Shown here: positions 29,536 to 39,047 of the stretch, piece after piece | Numbering within the stretch: position 1 is the stretch's first letter | Layout of the letters: every line of letters begins with the position of its first letter | NCBI GenBank assembly: GCA_024644865.1 | Contig: JAHEGZ010000009.1 | Location: forward strand, 1-64,000 | Source: Aurantimicrobium sp. | GTDB taxonomy: Bacteria > Actinomycetota > Actinomycetes > Actinomycetales > Microbacteriaceae | Direction: 5' to 3' | Length of the DNA stretch: 64,000 nucleotides | The notes under the pieces: model-generated | What the model saw: the letters and a program-made list of their open reading frames with translations, nothing else | The model's database searches: none | What the model was told of the DNA's origin: nothing | Made by a program: the position numbers and the translations under genes

Positions 29536-30426
29536 TTAGAAATGCCAGGGGTAGCCAGACCAGTCGGGCTCGCGCTTCTCGAGGAACGAATCGCGACCTT
29601 CAACAGCCTCATCGGTGCCGTAGGCCAATCGCGTAGCTTCACCCGCGAAGACCTGCTGGCCAACCAGACCGTCGTCGACGGCGTTAAATGCAAATTTGAG
29701 CATACGTATCGCAGTAGGCGACTTGGTCATGATGTCATAGGCCCAGTCGAGGGCAGTTGCCTCCAGTTCGGCGTGCGGCACCACCGAGTTCACGGCACCC
29801 ATCTCGTACGCACGCTGGGCGTCATACTCGCGAGCCAAGAAGAAAACCTCACGCGCGAACTTCTGTCCGATCTGGCGAGCAAAGTAGGCCGATCCGTATC
29901 CGGCATCAAAGGATCCGACGTCTGCATCGGTCTGCTTGAAGCGGGCGTGTTCTTGGCTGGCCAGGGTGAGGTCGCACACCACGTGGAGAGAGTGTCCTCC
30001 GCCGGCGGCCCATCCGGGTACGACCGCAATAACAACCTTGGGCATGAAGCGGATGAGGCGCTGCACCTCAAGAATGTGCAGGCGACCGGTTGCACTCGAG
30101 CCATCGGCGTATTCGTAGCCGTTCTTGCCACGGATTCGCTGGTCGCCACCCGAGCAAAAAGCCCATCCGCCATCCTTGGCGCTCGGTCCGTTGCCGGTGA
30201 GCAACACGACCCCAATGCGAGTGTTCTGGCGCGCATCGTCGAGTGCGCGGTACAGCTCGTCCACCGTTTGCGGGCGGAATGCGTTGCGCACCTCGGGGCG
30301 ATTAAATGCGATGCGTGCAACCCGGCCGGTCACGTCGTGGTGATAGGTGATGTCAGTCATGCCGGCGGCGGCAGGGGCATCCACCCACGCAGTGGCGTCA
30401 AAGATGTCGGAGACGGGCGAGGTCAT
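29536..30426 (-). CDS. menB: 1,4-dihydroxy-2-naphthoyl-CoA synthase
   Basis: The 296-residue crotonase-fold enzyme closes the naphthoquinone ring. FCSGGDQRIRG (near 101) and PGWAAGGGHSLHVVCDLTLAS (near 146) form the oxyanion-hole region, and TDADVGSFDAGYGSAY is the MenB signature. It is in the order menC-menB-menE with spacings of 9 and 1 bp. Confidence 0.97.
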   Translation of the reverse strand: MTSPVSDIFDATAWVDAPAAAGMTDITYHHDVTGRVARIAFNRPEVRNAFRPQTVDELYRALDDARQNTRIGVVLLTGNGPSAKDGGWAFCSGGDQRIRGKNGYEYADGSSATGRLHILEVQRLIRFMPKVVIAVVPGWAAGGGHSLHVVCDLTLASQEHARFKQTDADVGSFDAGYGSAYFARQIGQKFAREVFFLAREYDAQRAYEMGAVNSVVPHAELEATALDWAYDIMTKSPTAIRMLKFAFNAVDDGLVGQQVFAGEATRLAYGTDEAVEGRDSFLEKREPDWSGYPWHF

Positions 30427-30435
30427 GGCTTAACC

Positions 30436-31440
30436 CTACGCTTCCTCGGTGGACGAGCTTGTCGAGATCAGCGCGTGCACCCGGGCCAAACGATCAAGCC
30501 ACCACTTCGTGCGCTCGGCGTTGGCGGCAAGCCGGGTCAGCGCCATCTGGTCGACCTCGGGGCGTTCAACCGGAATGTGACCGTCGAGTGGAATCAGCGG
30601 CCGGGTCACAACGTCATCGGCGAGCAGCGCAGCGGTACCCAGACCGCAATCGAACTCGAGGGTGGGCAGAGCGGCAGCTAGGTGCGCGCCCATTGCCAGG
30701 CCGATGGAGGTGTCGAGGGCACTCGAGACAACCACGGGCAGTCCGGATGTTTCGGCAATGGCCAATGAGTTGCGAATGCCGCCGAGGGGTTGCGCCTTGA
30801 GCACGAGCAAGTTGGCCGCTCCCGCGCGAGCAACTTCGAGTGGATCGCTCTCTTTGCGCACGCTCTCGTCGGCGGCAATGGGGATGTCCATGTACTTCAC
30901 TCGCGAGCGAATCTCGGCGAGCTCGACGATGGTCGCACAGGGCTGCTCGACGTACTCGAGGTCATATTCAGCCAGAGCATGGATGGCGTGCTCGGCCTCA
31001 TCAACGTTCCACGCGCCGTTAGCGTCGACGCGCAGTCGACCCTCCGCGCCCAAGAGCTCGCGAACCCGGGCAACCCGCGCAACATCCTCGGCCAGTGTCT
31101 GCATCGGTTGCGCCACTTTCACCTTGACCGTGCGGCACGGTCCGAAACCAGCGAGCACGCGCTCAACCTCGTCAGGGGCAACAGCCGGCACGGTGGCGTT
31201 TACCGGGATGGTGGCGCGGTGTAACGGCGGCAGGGCATCCCAGCCGAACTCGTAAGCAGCACGCAGCCAGGCGGCAGACTCGGCATCGTCGTACTCGATG
31301 AACGGGCTGAACTCCGTCCACCCCTGGGGGCCGGAAAAGACCACGGCCTCGCGCTCGGTCAGCCCGCGAAAGCGAGTGCGCAGCGGAATCGAAACGACAT
31401 GCGCGGTGGCGAGAACGTCGCTCAGCTCAGGGGTGACCAT
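30436..31440 (-). CDS. menC: o-succinylbenzoate synthase
   Basis: This enolase-superfamily protein of 334 residues dehydrates SHCHC to o-succinylbenzoate. VKVKVAQ (near 108) holds the catalytic lysine, and RVDANGAWN, EYVEQPC and AADESV supply the metal ligands. The last 12 residues (LISTSSSTEEA region) come from a sequence resembling a short dispersed repeat, see findings. It lies 32 bp after ccsB. Confidence 0.94.
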   Translation of the reverse strand: MVTPELSDVLATAHVVSIPLRTRFRGLTEREAVVFSGPQGWTEFSPFIEYDDAESAAWLRAAYEFGWDALPPLHRATIPVNATVPAVAPDEVERVLAGFGPCRTVKVKVAQPMQTLAEDVARVARVRELLGAEGRLRVDANGAWNVDEAEHAIHALAEYDLEYVEQPCATIVELAEIRSRVKYMDIPIAADESVRKESDPLEVARAGAANLLVLKAQPLGGIRNSLAIAETSGLPVVVSSALDTSIGLAMGAHLAAALPTLEFDCGLGTAALLADDVVTRPLIPLDGHIPVERPEVDQMALTRLAANAERTKWWLDRLARVHALISTSSSTEEA

Positions 31441-31472
31441 GCGCTCAGTCTGGCAGGTGAGTCACCGGGTGC

Positions 31473-32351
31473 CTAGAGACCCGAGTACGCGTGCAGACCC
31501 TTGAAGAAAATGTTCACGATGGTGAAGTTAAACATGACCGCGCTGAAGCCCACGATGGCTAGAACGGCCGAACGCGTGCCGCGCCAACCGCGGGTCGCAC
31601 GAGCGTGAATGTAGCCGGCGTAGATCGTCCAGATGATGAAGGTCCAGACCTCTTTGGTGTCCCACCCCCAGTAGCGACCCCAGGCCTTCTCCGCCCAGAT
31701 TGCTCCGGCGATGAGCGTGAAGGTCCAGAAGATGAAGCCGATGATGATCAAGCGGTACGCGTAGTTCTCGAGCGCCACCGCGTCGGGCAACTTGACCAGT
31801 CCTGTGAGCCGGGTCTTCTTGCCATCATGCACAGCGACCTCACGACGCTGCTGAAGTAGCTGCAATACAGAAAGCGAAAATCCCAGTGAGAAGAAACCCG
31901 TCCCCAGCGTGGCAACGAAGACGTGAATCACCAGCCAGTAAGACTGCAGCGCCGGCGGAAGGGGCACGACCTCGACGTAGTAGCGTGTGGCGGCCAGTCC
32001 GAGAAGGATGAGGACCAGACCGGTCGAGAAGGTTCCCACGAAGCGAAGGTTCCACTTTAGGTTTGCCACCAAGAAGACGCCCGTGATGATGAGTGTGCCG
32101 GTCATGGCGAACTCGTACATGTTGGCCCAGGGCACGCGGTGAGCGGCTACTCCGCGCATGATTGCCGCTGCCAACTGCAGCGCGAAGCCCACCCAGGTGA
32201 GTGCATACGCGATGCGCTGGAACTTCGCCGAGATCTTTCCCTCGGTGGTCTTACCGGCGAGGTCGATAGTAAACAGCACGAACGCAATGGCGTACACGCC
32301 CATAGCCGAGTACAGGCTCAGAACGGAATACTGCGAGAGGGCGTCAGTCAC
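31473..32351 (-). CDS. ccsB: Cytochrome c biogenesis protein CcsB (ResC)
   Basis: The 292-residue membrane protein has eight or so helices and the haem-handling tryptophan-rich motif WGRYWGWDTKEVWTFIIW (near 222). With ResB it exports haem and attaches it to apocytochrome c (system II). It overlaps the resB gene by 8 bp. Confidence 0.94.
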   Translation of the reverse strand: MTDALSQYSVLSLYSAMGVYAIAFVLFTIDLAGKTTEGKISAKFQRIAYALTWVGFALQLAAAIMRGVAAHRVPWANMYEFAMTGTLIITGVFLVANLKWNLRFVGTFSTGLVLILLGLAATRYYVEVVPLPPALQSYWLVIHVFVATLGTGFFSLGFSLSVLQLLQQRREVAVHDGKKTRLTGLVKLPDAVALENYAYRLIIIGFIFWTFTLIAGAIWAEKAWGRYWGWDTKEVWTFIIWTIYAGYIHARATRGWRGTRSAVLAIVGFSAVMFNFTIVNIFFKGLHAYSGL

Positions 32352-33945
32352 GCGTTAATCCTAGGTCGCGAATATGAGCGTCGATGATGCCCTGAACCCC
32401 AGCAACGAGCGTGGGGTCATCGCCTCGAGCCAGTGCCGCGTACTCCACCAGAATCTTGTTCTTGCCGGCTGGGGCAATGCTGACCCACACGCGTCGACGC
32501 GGAATGAACAGCGAGGTCAGGAGCCCGGCCAGGGCAGCCAGCGCGAAGAACAACACCCAACCCTGCGTCGGGTCATGGTGCACGTCAAGGGATGCGTAGC
32601 GAACCACTTTGTCAAAGGTCACAGTTCCCAGGCCGTTAGGCATGGTTGCCGACTGTCCGGGCTTCATCTCGAGCGACTCGAGCTTGGTGTTGATACCGGT
32701 TAGCTTGGTCAGCTTGCTGGTGTCGAGCGCGTAGATCGAACGAGGAACACCGTCGTTGAGCCCGAGATCACCCACGTAAATGTTGAACGTCAGAAGCGGG
32801 TCGACCAGGTCGGGGTAGACCGAAACTTTCATGCCGCCATGTGCGTCTTGTGCCGTTGGGTAGAAGAACCCGATCATGCCGACCTGCTTGGGCAGGCCAT
32901 CCGGAAGCTTGACGACACCCAGGCTGGTGAGGTTCTTGTCTTGAGGGAGAAATGGAACGGCGTCGTGAAAGACGACCTTGCCGGCAGGATTGCGCACGGT
33001 GACCACAGGTGCGTAACCGTTACCGAGGAGGTAGACGTCGGTACCGGCGATGCGCAGCGGCTCGTTGACCTTGATGGTCGTGGCGAAGGGTTTCTGGTCT
33101 CGCAGCTGAGCGGTGACGTTGGCTAGGTAGTCGGTCGGCTGCCCGATGGCGTTGAGGTTCTTCTGCTCGTAGGTCGTTGTGAACTTGTCGAGCTTGAGGC
33201 TGTAGGGCTCGAGCTGAGTCGGCGTGAAGAACCGACCGGGGTTGAAGGAGTCGTAGGCGAGCAGTGTGTTGCTGAAGCCCTGCCCCTCGACGATGACGCG
33301 CTGCCCGTTGTAGCCGAAACCACTGCCAAAGCCCACCGCAATAAGAACCCCGACGAGTGCGAAGTGGAACACCAGGTTTCCGGTCTCACGCATGTAGCCG
33401 CGTTCGGCCGAGATTGTTATGGCACCGTCGCGGTCGTAGCGTTCGACCCGGTAGCGCTGCGATTTGAGCACTCGCCTGGCTGAGGCAAGAGCCACCTCGG
33501 CATCTACCCCACCGAACTCACGCTCGTCGAAACCGGGCAGGCGCTCGAGGCGAGCGGGTGTGCGCGGCGGTCGAGCGCGCAGTGCATCGAAATGGTGTTT
33601 GGTGCGCGGAATCACGCAGCCGATGAGTGAGATGAAAAGCAGGATGTAAATGGCTGAGAACCACACCGAGCTGTAGACGTCGAAGAGCTGGAAGGTGTCG
33701 AGCACCGGAGCGAGGTCTTTGTTGTCGGCAAAGTACTGGGCCACTCCGTTGGGGTCAGAGCTGTGCTGCGGAAAGAGCGAACCAGGAATTGCAGCGATCG
33801 CCAAGAACAGCAGTAGCACGAGGGCTGTGCGCATGCTGGTGAGCAAGCTCCACAGCCACCGACCGTAACCAGCGATGCTGAGTTTCGGGTTCACCACGGG
33901 GGCAACCTGCTCGGCAGAATCAAAGTGATCAGATGGTCGGGACAT
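32344..33945 (-). CDS. resB: Cytochrome c biogenesis protein ResB (Ccs1)
   Basis: This 533-residue protein has N-terminal membrane helices (about 30-50 and 90-110), a third helix near 190, a large extracytoplasmic domain and a final helix near 465. This is the ResB/Ccs1 layout. It forms the haem lyase complex with CcsB. It overlaps ccdA by 17 bp and ccsB by 8 bp, so the group is co-translated. Confidence 0.93.
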   Translation of the reverse strand: MSRPSDHFDSAEQVAPVVNPKLSIAGYGRWLWSLLTSMRTALVLLLFLAIAAIPGSLFPQHSSDPNGVAQYFADNKDLAPVLDTFQLFDVYSSVWFSAIYILLFISLIGCVIPRTKHHFDALRARPPRTPARLERLPGFDEREFGGVDAEVALASARRVLKSQRYRVERYDRDGAITISAERGYMRETGNLVFHFALVGVLIAVGFGSGFGYNGQRVIVEGQGFSNTLLAYDSFNPGRFFTPTQLEPYSLKLDKFTTTYEQKNLNAIGQPTDYLANVTAQLRDQKPFATTIKVNEPLRIAGTDVYLLGNGYAPVVTVRNPAGKVVFHDAVPFLPQDKNLTSLGVVKLPDGLPKQVGMIGFFYPTAQDAHGGMKVSVYPDLVDPLLTFNIYVGDLGLNDGVPRSIYALDTSKLTKLTGINTKLESLEMKPGQSATMPNGLGTVTFDKVVRYASLDVHHDPTQGWVLFFALAALAGLLTSLFIPRRRVWVSIAPAGKNKILVEYAALARGDDPTLVAGVQGIIDAHIRDLGLTRD

Positions 33946-34663
33946 ATCCGCCGATCACCGCCTGAAGAGAAGACATCCACACGGTCCACAGCCCGGTGGC
34001 TAGAAGCACGCCGATGACGATCAACATGGCCCCGCCGACGAGGTTGATTGCGCGTATATGCCGTTTTAGGAATGTAACTGTTTTAGTGGCCCATTGCAGT
34101 CCGAGCGCGATGAGCAAGAACGGAATACCCAGACCGATGCAGTAGGCGAAACCGAGAGCGGCGCCTCGCCACGGTGACGCGGTGTCGATGCTCAGTGCCA
34201 GAATCGCTCCGAGCGCCGGGCCGATGCAGGGCGTCCAGCCAAGACCAAACACAATTCCCAGAAGCGGTGCACCGGCGAGGCCCGTTGCCGGCGTGAGGTT
34301 GAGCTTGGCGGTTCGCTGAAACAGCCCAAAGAACCCGACGAAGACGAGTCCCATCAGAATGACCAGGATGCCCACCACAACGTTGATGATCGGCAGGTAT
34401 GCCTTGAGGGCGAGGCCGGCCGTGCCGAACAGGATTCCGAAACCGACGAAAACCACCGTGAATCCGAGAATAAAGAGGAGTACGCCGGCAACCACTCGGC
34501 CCATGCTCTTCTTTTCACCAGCCATGCCGCTGACGTAGCCGAGGTAGCCGGGAACGAGAGGAAGAACGCAGGGGGACGCGAACGAGAGAAGACCGGCAAG
34601 CAGCGCTAGCGGAAGTGCAACCAGCAGCTGGCCGCCGTAGACAACCGAGCCGACGTCGGTCAC
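33929..34663 (-). CDS. ccdA: Cytochrome c biogenesis protein CcdA (thiol-disulfide transporter)
   Basis: The 244-residue protein has six transmembrane helices with the redox cysteines in TM1 ([11 protein letters not shown], Cys32) and TM4 ([11 protein letters not shown], Cys146). It passes electrons from cytoplasmic thioredoxin to the TlpA-like protein so that apocytochrome cysteines stay reduced. Overlap with the TlpA-like gene is 4 bp. Confidence 0.94.
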   Translation of the reverse strand: MTDVGSVVYGGQLLVALPLALLAGLLSFASPCVLPLVPGYLGYVSGMAGEKKSMGRVVAGVLLFILGFTVVFVGFGILFGTAGLALKAYLPIINVVVGILVILMGLVFVGFFGLFQRTAKLNLTPATGLAGAPLLGIVFGLGWTPCIGPALGAILALSIDTASPWRGAALGFAYCIGLGIPFLLIALGLQWATKTVTFLKRHIRAINLVGGAMLIVIGVLLATGLWTVWMSSLQAVIGGYVPTI

Positions 34664-35256
34664 GAGGTGGCCTTGACCTGCTCGGCCACCAGAGTCGAGA
34701 GAATCGTCGGTGATGCAAGGCGGCCTAAGACACGTGCGGCAACGCGGCCCTTCTTGTCGAGCACCAGCGTGGTCGGCACCGCATTCGGAGCCACCGCCGA
34801 AGAGAAGGCCAGCTGAACTTTTCCGTCGAGATCACTCACGCTCGGGTAGCTCACGCCAAAAGTCTCGTTGAACGTCTTGGCGGTCTCCGCGCTGTCGCGA
34901 ACATTGACGCCGACGAACGCGACGCCCTGGTTGGCGAACTGCGAGTAGACCTTTTCGAGGTCTTTAGCCTCGGCGCGGCAAGGAGCGCATCCGGCGTACC
35001 AAAAGTTGACGACCACGACCTTGCCGGTCAATGCGGCCGAAGACAGAGGCTTTCCGTCGAGGTCGGTTGCACTGAAGTCAATAGCCGCCCCACGGTTTGC
35101 CACGGCGACCTCGGTGATCGATCCGTCGCCGGCAATGTAGTTCTTGCCGCTGCCGGCCCGATACTGCTCGGCGAGCTTGTCTTGAGCACAGCCACTCAGA
35201 GCAACAAGGGATGCAACCGCCAGCGCCAGTGCGGCTACTTTGGTGACCCGACTCAT
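34660..35256 (-). CDS. TlpA/ResA-like thiol-disulfide oxidoreductase, lipoprotein
   Basis: The 198-residue protein has a lipoprotein signal (lipobox ALSGC, Cys23) and a thioredoxin fold with CAPC (Cys90, Cys93) after NFWYAG. The conserved cis-Pro segment is [10 protein letters not shown]. It acts outside the membrane, reducing apocytochrome c with electrons from CcdA. It overlaps the phosphatase gene by 4 bp. Confidence 0.92.
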   Translation of the reverse strand: MSRVTKVAALALAVASLVALSGCAQDKLAEQYRAGSGKNYIAGDGSITEVAVANRGAAIDFSATDLDGKPLSSAALTGKVVVVNFWYAGCAPCRAEAKDLEKVYSQFANQGVAFVGVNVRDSAETAKTFNETFGVSYPSVSDLDGKVQLAFSSAVAPNAVPTTLVLDKKGRVAARVLGRLASPTILSTLVAEQVKATS

Positions 35257-35912
35257 ACGGCACCCACATCGAGGGCACCCGCGTTCAGCGCGGCCGCCGG
35301 ATCGGAGTAGCCAACCTCGCGCAGCCCCAGTTCGGGGCGAGCGGGATCGACGAGCTCAAAGGTCGTGACGCTCGAGAGGGCGCAACGGCGGTGACGAGGG
35401 TCGTGAATGAACGGCTTGCGAGCGATGGCACGGTGGGCCATCCAGATGGGAAGTTGGTGACTGACCAGAACGACGTCGCCGGATTCGGTTTCGACGGCTG
35501 CCTGCGTCATGGCGGCGAGCATGCGGTCGGCGATGGAGCGGTAAGCCTCACCCCAGCTCGGACGGAATGGGTTGAGCAGGTACGGCCAGTTCGACGGCGA
35601 TTTCAGAGCTGAATTCGGCCCGCGCATGCGCTTTCCGGCGAAGACATTCTCGGGCTCGATGATGCGCTCGTCAGACTCGATATCGAGCTCGAACAGCTTG
35701 GAGAACGGCAGTGCTGACTCCTGCGTGCGTTGCAGCGGTGAGGCAATCAGCCGAGTGACGGCGCGGTGGCGAAGTTTGAGGTCAGCGGCGGCGGTTCCGG
35801 CCATGGCAGCGCCGAGTTCAGACAGCCCGAAACCGGGGATGCGCTCGTAGAGCACACGGTCGGGGTTGAAAACCTCACCGTGGCGCACAAGGTGAATCTG
35901 CTGGGCAACCAC
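35253..35912 (-). CDS. Histidine phosphatase family protein
   Basis: The 219-residue protein starts with the phosphoglycerate-mutase-like catalytic motif HLVRHGEVFNP; the second catalytic histidine is in VLVSHQLPIW (near 150). Substrate is unknown. The GTG at 35912 lies 6 nt after TAGACT, so the mRNA appears leaderless. As first gene of the cytochrome c maturation operon it may be there for expression reasons only. Confidence 0.87.
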   Translation of the reverse strand: MVAQQIHLVRHGEVFNPDRVLYERIPGFGLSELGAAMAGTAAADLKLRHRAVTRLIASPLQRTQESALPFSKLFELDIESDERIIEPENVFAGKRMRGPNSALKSPSNWPYLLNPFRPSWGEAYRSIADRMLAAMTQAAVETESGDVVLVSHQLPIWMAHRAIARKPFIHDPRHRRCALSSVTTFELVDPARPELGLREVGYSDPAAALNAGALDVGAV

Positions 35913-35918
35913 GCCATA

Positions 35919-35982
35919 AGTCTAGGCGCGCCAACCAAGGGAAAATGCTGGGAGAACCCAGCCCGCGCGCGACCGGTAAACT
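35919..35982. promoter_or_regulatory. Divergent promoters of the phosphatase-cytochrome c operon and aspS
   Basis: The minus-strand -10 box TAGACT (35924-35919) ends 6 nt before GTG 35912. The plus-strand -10 box TAAACT (35977-35982) ends 8 nt before GTG 35991. Neither gene has a Shine-Dalgarno, so both transcripts are probably leaderless. Confidence 0.55.
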
Positions 35983-35990
35983 CGTGGACT

Positions 35991-37301
35991 GTGACTGCAC
36001 GCATTCTTATTAAGGACCTCGCCCACACACCCGAGGGTCCCGTTACTGTTTCCGGTTGGGTTGAGACCGTTCGCGATCAAAAGAAGGTGCAGTTCGTCGT
36101 TCTTCGCGATGAGACCGGCGCAGCCCAGCTCGTTCACCCGGTTCCCGAAGAGCGGGATGCCGTTGCCGACATCATCTCTGGTCTGGCACAGGGCACGTTC
36201 CTGACCGTGACCGGCGAACTCAAGCTCGACGAGCGCGTGAAGCTTGGCGGCCTTGAAGTCAAAGTTGCCGAGATTGAGATTGCCGCTGCCGCCATCCCCG
36301 AGACTCCCATTGCCGCTGACTCGGGAATCGACAAGCGCATGGACTGGCGCTTCATCGACCTGCGCACCGCGCGCAACAACCTGCTGTTCCGCGCACAGAC
36401 CACGTTCGAGCACGCGATGCGCACGTACTGGATCGAGCGCGGGTACATCGAGATTCACACCCCGAAGCTCATGGCCAGCGCCTCGGAGTCGAACGCCGAG
36501 CTGTTTGAGCTCGAGTACTTCGAGACCAAGGCGTACCTGGCGCAGAGCCCACAGTTCTTTAAGCAGATGGCTCAGTCGGCCGGATTCGGCAAGATCTTTG
36601 AGATTGCACCCGTTTTTCGCGCCGATCCCTCGTTCACCTCGCGTCATGCCACTGAATTCATCTCGGTCGACGCCGAAATCAGCTGGATCGACAGCCACGA
36701 AGACGTCATGAAGATGCAGGAAGAATTGCTGCAGTTCGCAATCTCGGCGGTCAAAGAGAAGCACGGCGAGGCGATCAAAGAGCTATTCGACGTCGACGTT
36801 GTCGTTCCGTCGCTGCCGTTCCCGCGCATCCCGCTTGCCGAGGCTAAGAAGATCGTGGCCGAGCGTGGCTACGAGGTTCCTCGTCACGATGAAGACATGG
36901 ACCCGGAAGGCGAGCGCCAAATCGCCGCCTACGTCGAAGAGACCTACGGCCACGAATTCGTATTTCTCACCGACTACGCCACGAGCATCCGCCCGTTCTA
37001 CCACATGCGCGATGAGGCCAACCCGGCGATTACTCGCTCGTACGACCTCATCTGGCGTGGCACCGAAATCACTACCGGTGCTCAGCGTGAGCACCGGGTT
37101 GAGATTCTCGAGCAGCAGGCGCGCGAGAAAGGCCTCAAGCCCGAAGAGCTCGAGTTCTACCTTGACTTCTTCCGCTACGGCGTTCCACCGCACGGCGGAT
37201 TCGGCATGGGCCTGTCACGCGTAATGATGCTCATGCTGCACCAGCCCAACCTGCGCGAGGTTACCTATCTGTTCCGCGGCCCGAACCGCCTGACGCCTTA
37301 G
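35991..37301 (+). CDS. aspS: Aspartate--tRNA ligase, archaeal/eukaryal type
   Basis: This class IIb synthetase has 436 residues, much shorter than the bacterial AspRS of about 590, because the GAD insertion is missing. The OB-fold anticodon domain covers about 1-105. Motif 2 is FEIAPVFRAD and motif 3 GVPPHGGFGMGLSRVMML. Archaeal-type AspRS may be non-discriminating (charging tRNA-Asn too). GTG 35991 follows TAAACT by 8 nt. Confidence 0.93.
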   Translation: MTARILIKDLAHTPEGPVTVSGWVETVRDQKKVQFVVLRDETGAAQLVHPVPEERDAVADIISGLAQGTFLTVTGELKLDERVKLGGLEVKVAEIEIAAAAIPETPIAADSGIDKRMDWRFIDLRTARNNLLFRAQTTFEHAMRTYWIERGYIEIHTPKLMASASESNAELFELEYFETKAYLAQSPQFFKQMAQSAGFGKIFEIAPVFRADPSFTSRHATEFISVDAEISWIDSHEDVMKMQEELLQFAISAVKEKHGEAIKELFDVDVVVPSLPFPRIPLAEAKKIVAERGYEVPRHDEDMDPEGERQIAAYVEETYGHEFVFLTDYATSIRPFYHMRDEANPAITRSYDLIWRGTEITTGAQREHRVEILEQQAREKGLKPEELEFYLDFFRYGVPPHGGFGMGLSRVMMLMLHQPNLREVTYLFRGPNRLTP

Positions 37302-37304
37302 TCG

Positions 37305-37341
37305 TTGGTTGAGTAGCCGACGAAGTCGGTGTATCGAAACC
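37305..37341. repeat. Dispersed palindromic repeat, copy A
   Basis: This 37-bp element begins TTGGTTGAGTAGCCGACGAA and ends GTATCGAAACC, directly after the aspS stop. Its centre contains the inverted arms CCGAC and GTCGG. It matches copy B inside metH (58705-58741, opposite strand) at 30 of 37 positions. Elements of this look are, from general knowledge, common between genes of Microbacteriaceae. Confidence 0.75.
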
Positions 37342-37613
37342 TAGGCGATGGGCGCAGGCGCGACGATCGCGTAAACCTCGATGTTCCACCAGGCTGCCAT
37401 GGGCAGGGCCTCTACCGTCGAAAGAGCCGACGCGGCATCGTCGGCGTGGACCTGCAGAAACACCTTGCCCTGCGGGGTGGCAAGCTTGACGGCTCCGAGC
37501 CGACCGGCGGCCTGAAGGTCGGCGACCGCCGACCGCTCTTCAGCAACAACCGACATTACTTCGGCCATGTTGGTGCCTTCTTTGAACGTGCAAACAACCA
37601 TGAACTCGCTCAT
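37341..37613 (-). CDS. Muconolactone isomerase-like protein
   Basis: The 90-residue protein is a single ferredoxin-like barrel domain of the muconolactone delta-isomerase family, starting MSEFMVVCTFKEG. No other beta-ketoadipate gene is nearby, so catalysis is unproven; it may be a generic dimeric alpha-beta barrel protein. ATG 37613 was chosen because AAGGAGG lies 6 nt upstream; the open frame begins earlier. The repeat copy A abuts its 3' end. Confidence 0.7.
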   Translation of the reverse strand: MSEFMVVCTFKEGTNMAEVMSVVAEERSAVADLQAAGRLGAVKLATPQGKVFLQVHADDAASALSTVEALPMAAWWNIEVYAIVAPAPIA

Positions 37614-37690
37614 TAGGCCTCCTTGGCCGGTTGGTATCGCTTCTGATTTCGACAGGCTCACGCAGCTTGGCCGCGCAATCAGCTTGTGGT

Positions 37691-37945
37691 TTAGATGGTG
37701 CCGAGCGCGGTGAGCTTGGCGTGCAGGTCCGAGTCTGAGGGCTCGACCTGGTGAGTGCCATCGGGGAAAACGATGACCGGGATGTTCTTTCGCCCCGAAA
37801 TCGACTGAGCCTCGTCGGCTGCCTCGGGCTTTTCTTCAAGATCAACATAGTTGTAGTCAATGCCGAGGGTGTCGAGCAAGGACTTGGAGCGACGGCAGTC
37901 GCCGCACCACTGAGCGCCATACATTGTGATTCCACTGTGAGCCAT
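37691..37945 (-). CDS. Glutaredoxin/mycoredoxin-like protein
   Basis: The 84-residue thioredoxin-fold protein has the dithiol site CGDC (Cys14, Cys17) after MYGAQW, and a conserved NIPVIVFPDG cis-Pro segment. In actinobacteria similar small redoxins use mycothiol or act as electron donors. The -10-like TATAGG ends 8 nt before ATG 37945. Confidence 0.86.
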   Translation of the reverse strand: MAHSGITMYGAQWCGDCRRSKSLLDTLGIDYNYVDLEEKPEAADEAQSISGRKNIPVIVFPDGTHQVEPSDSDLHAKLTALGTI

Positions 37946-38026
37946 ATTCCGACCCTATACTCTCCTCGCTAGACTTAAAATTCAGTCGGGCACATGCTCG
38001 ACTTCCCTATGAAAGGCTCTCCCCAA

Positions 38027-38407
38027 ATGGGTAACGTTTTTGATTTCCTCGGCTGGTTCGTGATGGTGTTCTTCTTCATCACGTACTTCATGATTCTGTT
38101 CTCGGTCATCACCGACATCTTTAGTGACCACGACCTCGGCGGTGGCGCCAAGGCCCTGTGGGTCATCCTGATCATCGTCACCTGGTGGCTTGGTCTGCTT
38201 ATCTACCTCATCGTTCGCGGTAAGGGCATGGCCAAACGTCGACAGGCAATGTACGAGCAGGCAAAGAAAGCGCAGGACGACTACATCAAGGAAGTTGCCG
38301 GCACGTCACACGCTGACGAGCTCGCCAAGGCAGCTGACTTGAAGAAGTCGGGCGCGATTACTCCTGCTGAGTACACCGCTCTGAAGAAGAAGATCCTCGC
38401 TAGCTAG
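38027..38407 (+). CDS. PLDc_N and SHOCT domain membrane protein
   Basis: The 126-residue protein has two N-terminal transmembrane helices (about 3-25 and 45-65) resembling the PLD nuclease N-terminal module. A coiled helix follows, and a C-terminal SHOCT motif (ADLKKSGAITPAEYTALKKKIL) ends the protein. Function unknown. ATG 38027 is preferred (AAAGG about 10 nt upstream); in-frame ATGs at 37994 and 38012 are alternatives. Confidence 0.8.
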   Translation: MGNVFDFLGWFVMVFFFITYFMILFSVITDIFSDHDLGGGAKALWVILIIVTWWLGLLIYLIVRGKGMAKRRQAMYEQAKKAQDDYIKEVAGTSHADELAKAADLKKSGAITPAEYTALKKKILAS

Positions 38408-38427
38408 TTTCGACCAGCTTGCCCACT

Positions 38428-38453
38428 GGCCCGTCCCGAAAGGGGCGGGCCTT
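38428..38453. terminator. GC-rich hairpin between convergent genes
   Basis: GGCCCGTCCC (38428-38437), GAAA loop, GGGGCGGGCC (38442-38451): a 10-bp stem with one T-G wobble and only two following T. It sits between the SHOCT gene (plus) and the Dabb gene (minus) and probably terminates both. Confidence 0.7.
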
Positions 38454-38458
38454 GTGCA

Positions 38459-38761
38459 TTAAAGTTCGTAGTCGACGGTGAGCCCGGCCGTGACGAGTGC
38501 CTTGACGTAGTCGACACCGGCGACGTGCTCGGGATGCGTGAGGTAGGTCTGCATGTCTTCGAGGTTGTCAAACTCGGCCTCGAGGATGACGTCACCCGAG
38601 GTCGGCAATCCTGCGTCGCTCGAGCGAACCGAGAGGTTGTGCACCTGCGGAATGATCGTCGCCAGCGCCTCAACGCGCTCGCGAATGTCGGCGGCCACGG
38701 CTGCCTTCTCCTGGGAATCTTCAGCCTTGAGCTTCCAAATCACGGTGTGACGAATGGTCAT
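38459..38761 (-). CDS. Dabb family protein (stress-responsive A/B barrel)
   Basis: The 100-residue dimeric alpha-beta barrel protein starts IRHTVIWKLK and has the EAEFDNLEDMQTYLTHPEH segment typical of the Dabb family. Function is not defined. It overlaps the upstream glutaredoxin-like gene by ATGA (38761-38758). Confidence 0.85.
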   Translation of the reverse strand: MTIRHTVIWKLKAEDSQEKAAVAADIRERVEALATIIPQVHNLSVRSSDAGLPTSGDVILEAEFDNLEDMQTYLTHPEHVAGVDYVKALVTAGLTVDYEL

Positions 38762-39024
38762 TTTTCTCCCTTGCTAATTTCGACGAGCTCAATCAGCTTC
38801 GATTTGAGTCGGTCGGGGTCGATCCGCCAGAAGTTGTGCACCTTGTCGTTAATGAGAAGTACCGGAATCTGCTCCCAGTACTCTGCCCTCAGCGATTCGT
38901 CGTCGTCAATCGAAACTTCGAGCAACTGCGCCTGCGGAAACTCCGTAAGTACATCCACCACGACCGCTCGGGCGTCGTCGCAGAGGTGGCAGCCGTCGCG
39001 GCCGATGAGGGTGAGGGTGGTCAC
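38758..39024 (-). CDS. Glutaredoxin-like protein (DUF836 type)
   Basis: The 88-residue thioredoxin-fold protein has CHLC (Cys12, Cys15) after LIGRDG and the IPVLLIN cis-Pro element. It is probably a small cytoplasmic disulfide reductase. It is translationally coupled to the Dabb gene. The codons near its 3' end resemble a short dispersed motif, see findings. Confidence 0.84.
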   Translation of the reverse strand: MTTLTLIGRDGCHLCDDARAVVVDVLTEFPQAQLLEVSIDDDESLRAEYWEQIPVLLINDKVHNFWRIDPDRLKSKLIELVEISKGEK

Positions 39025-39047
39025 GGATTCAGCCTACGCAAGGCATG

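Noticed and set aside
29338-30681. A 447-codon open frame antisense to menE, menB and menC
   Set aside because: It lies wholly opposite well-conserved enzymes, has no recognisable domain and has the Arg/His-rich composition of shadow frames in GC-rich coding DNA.
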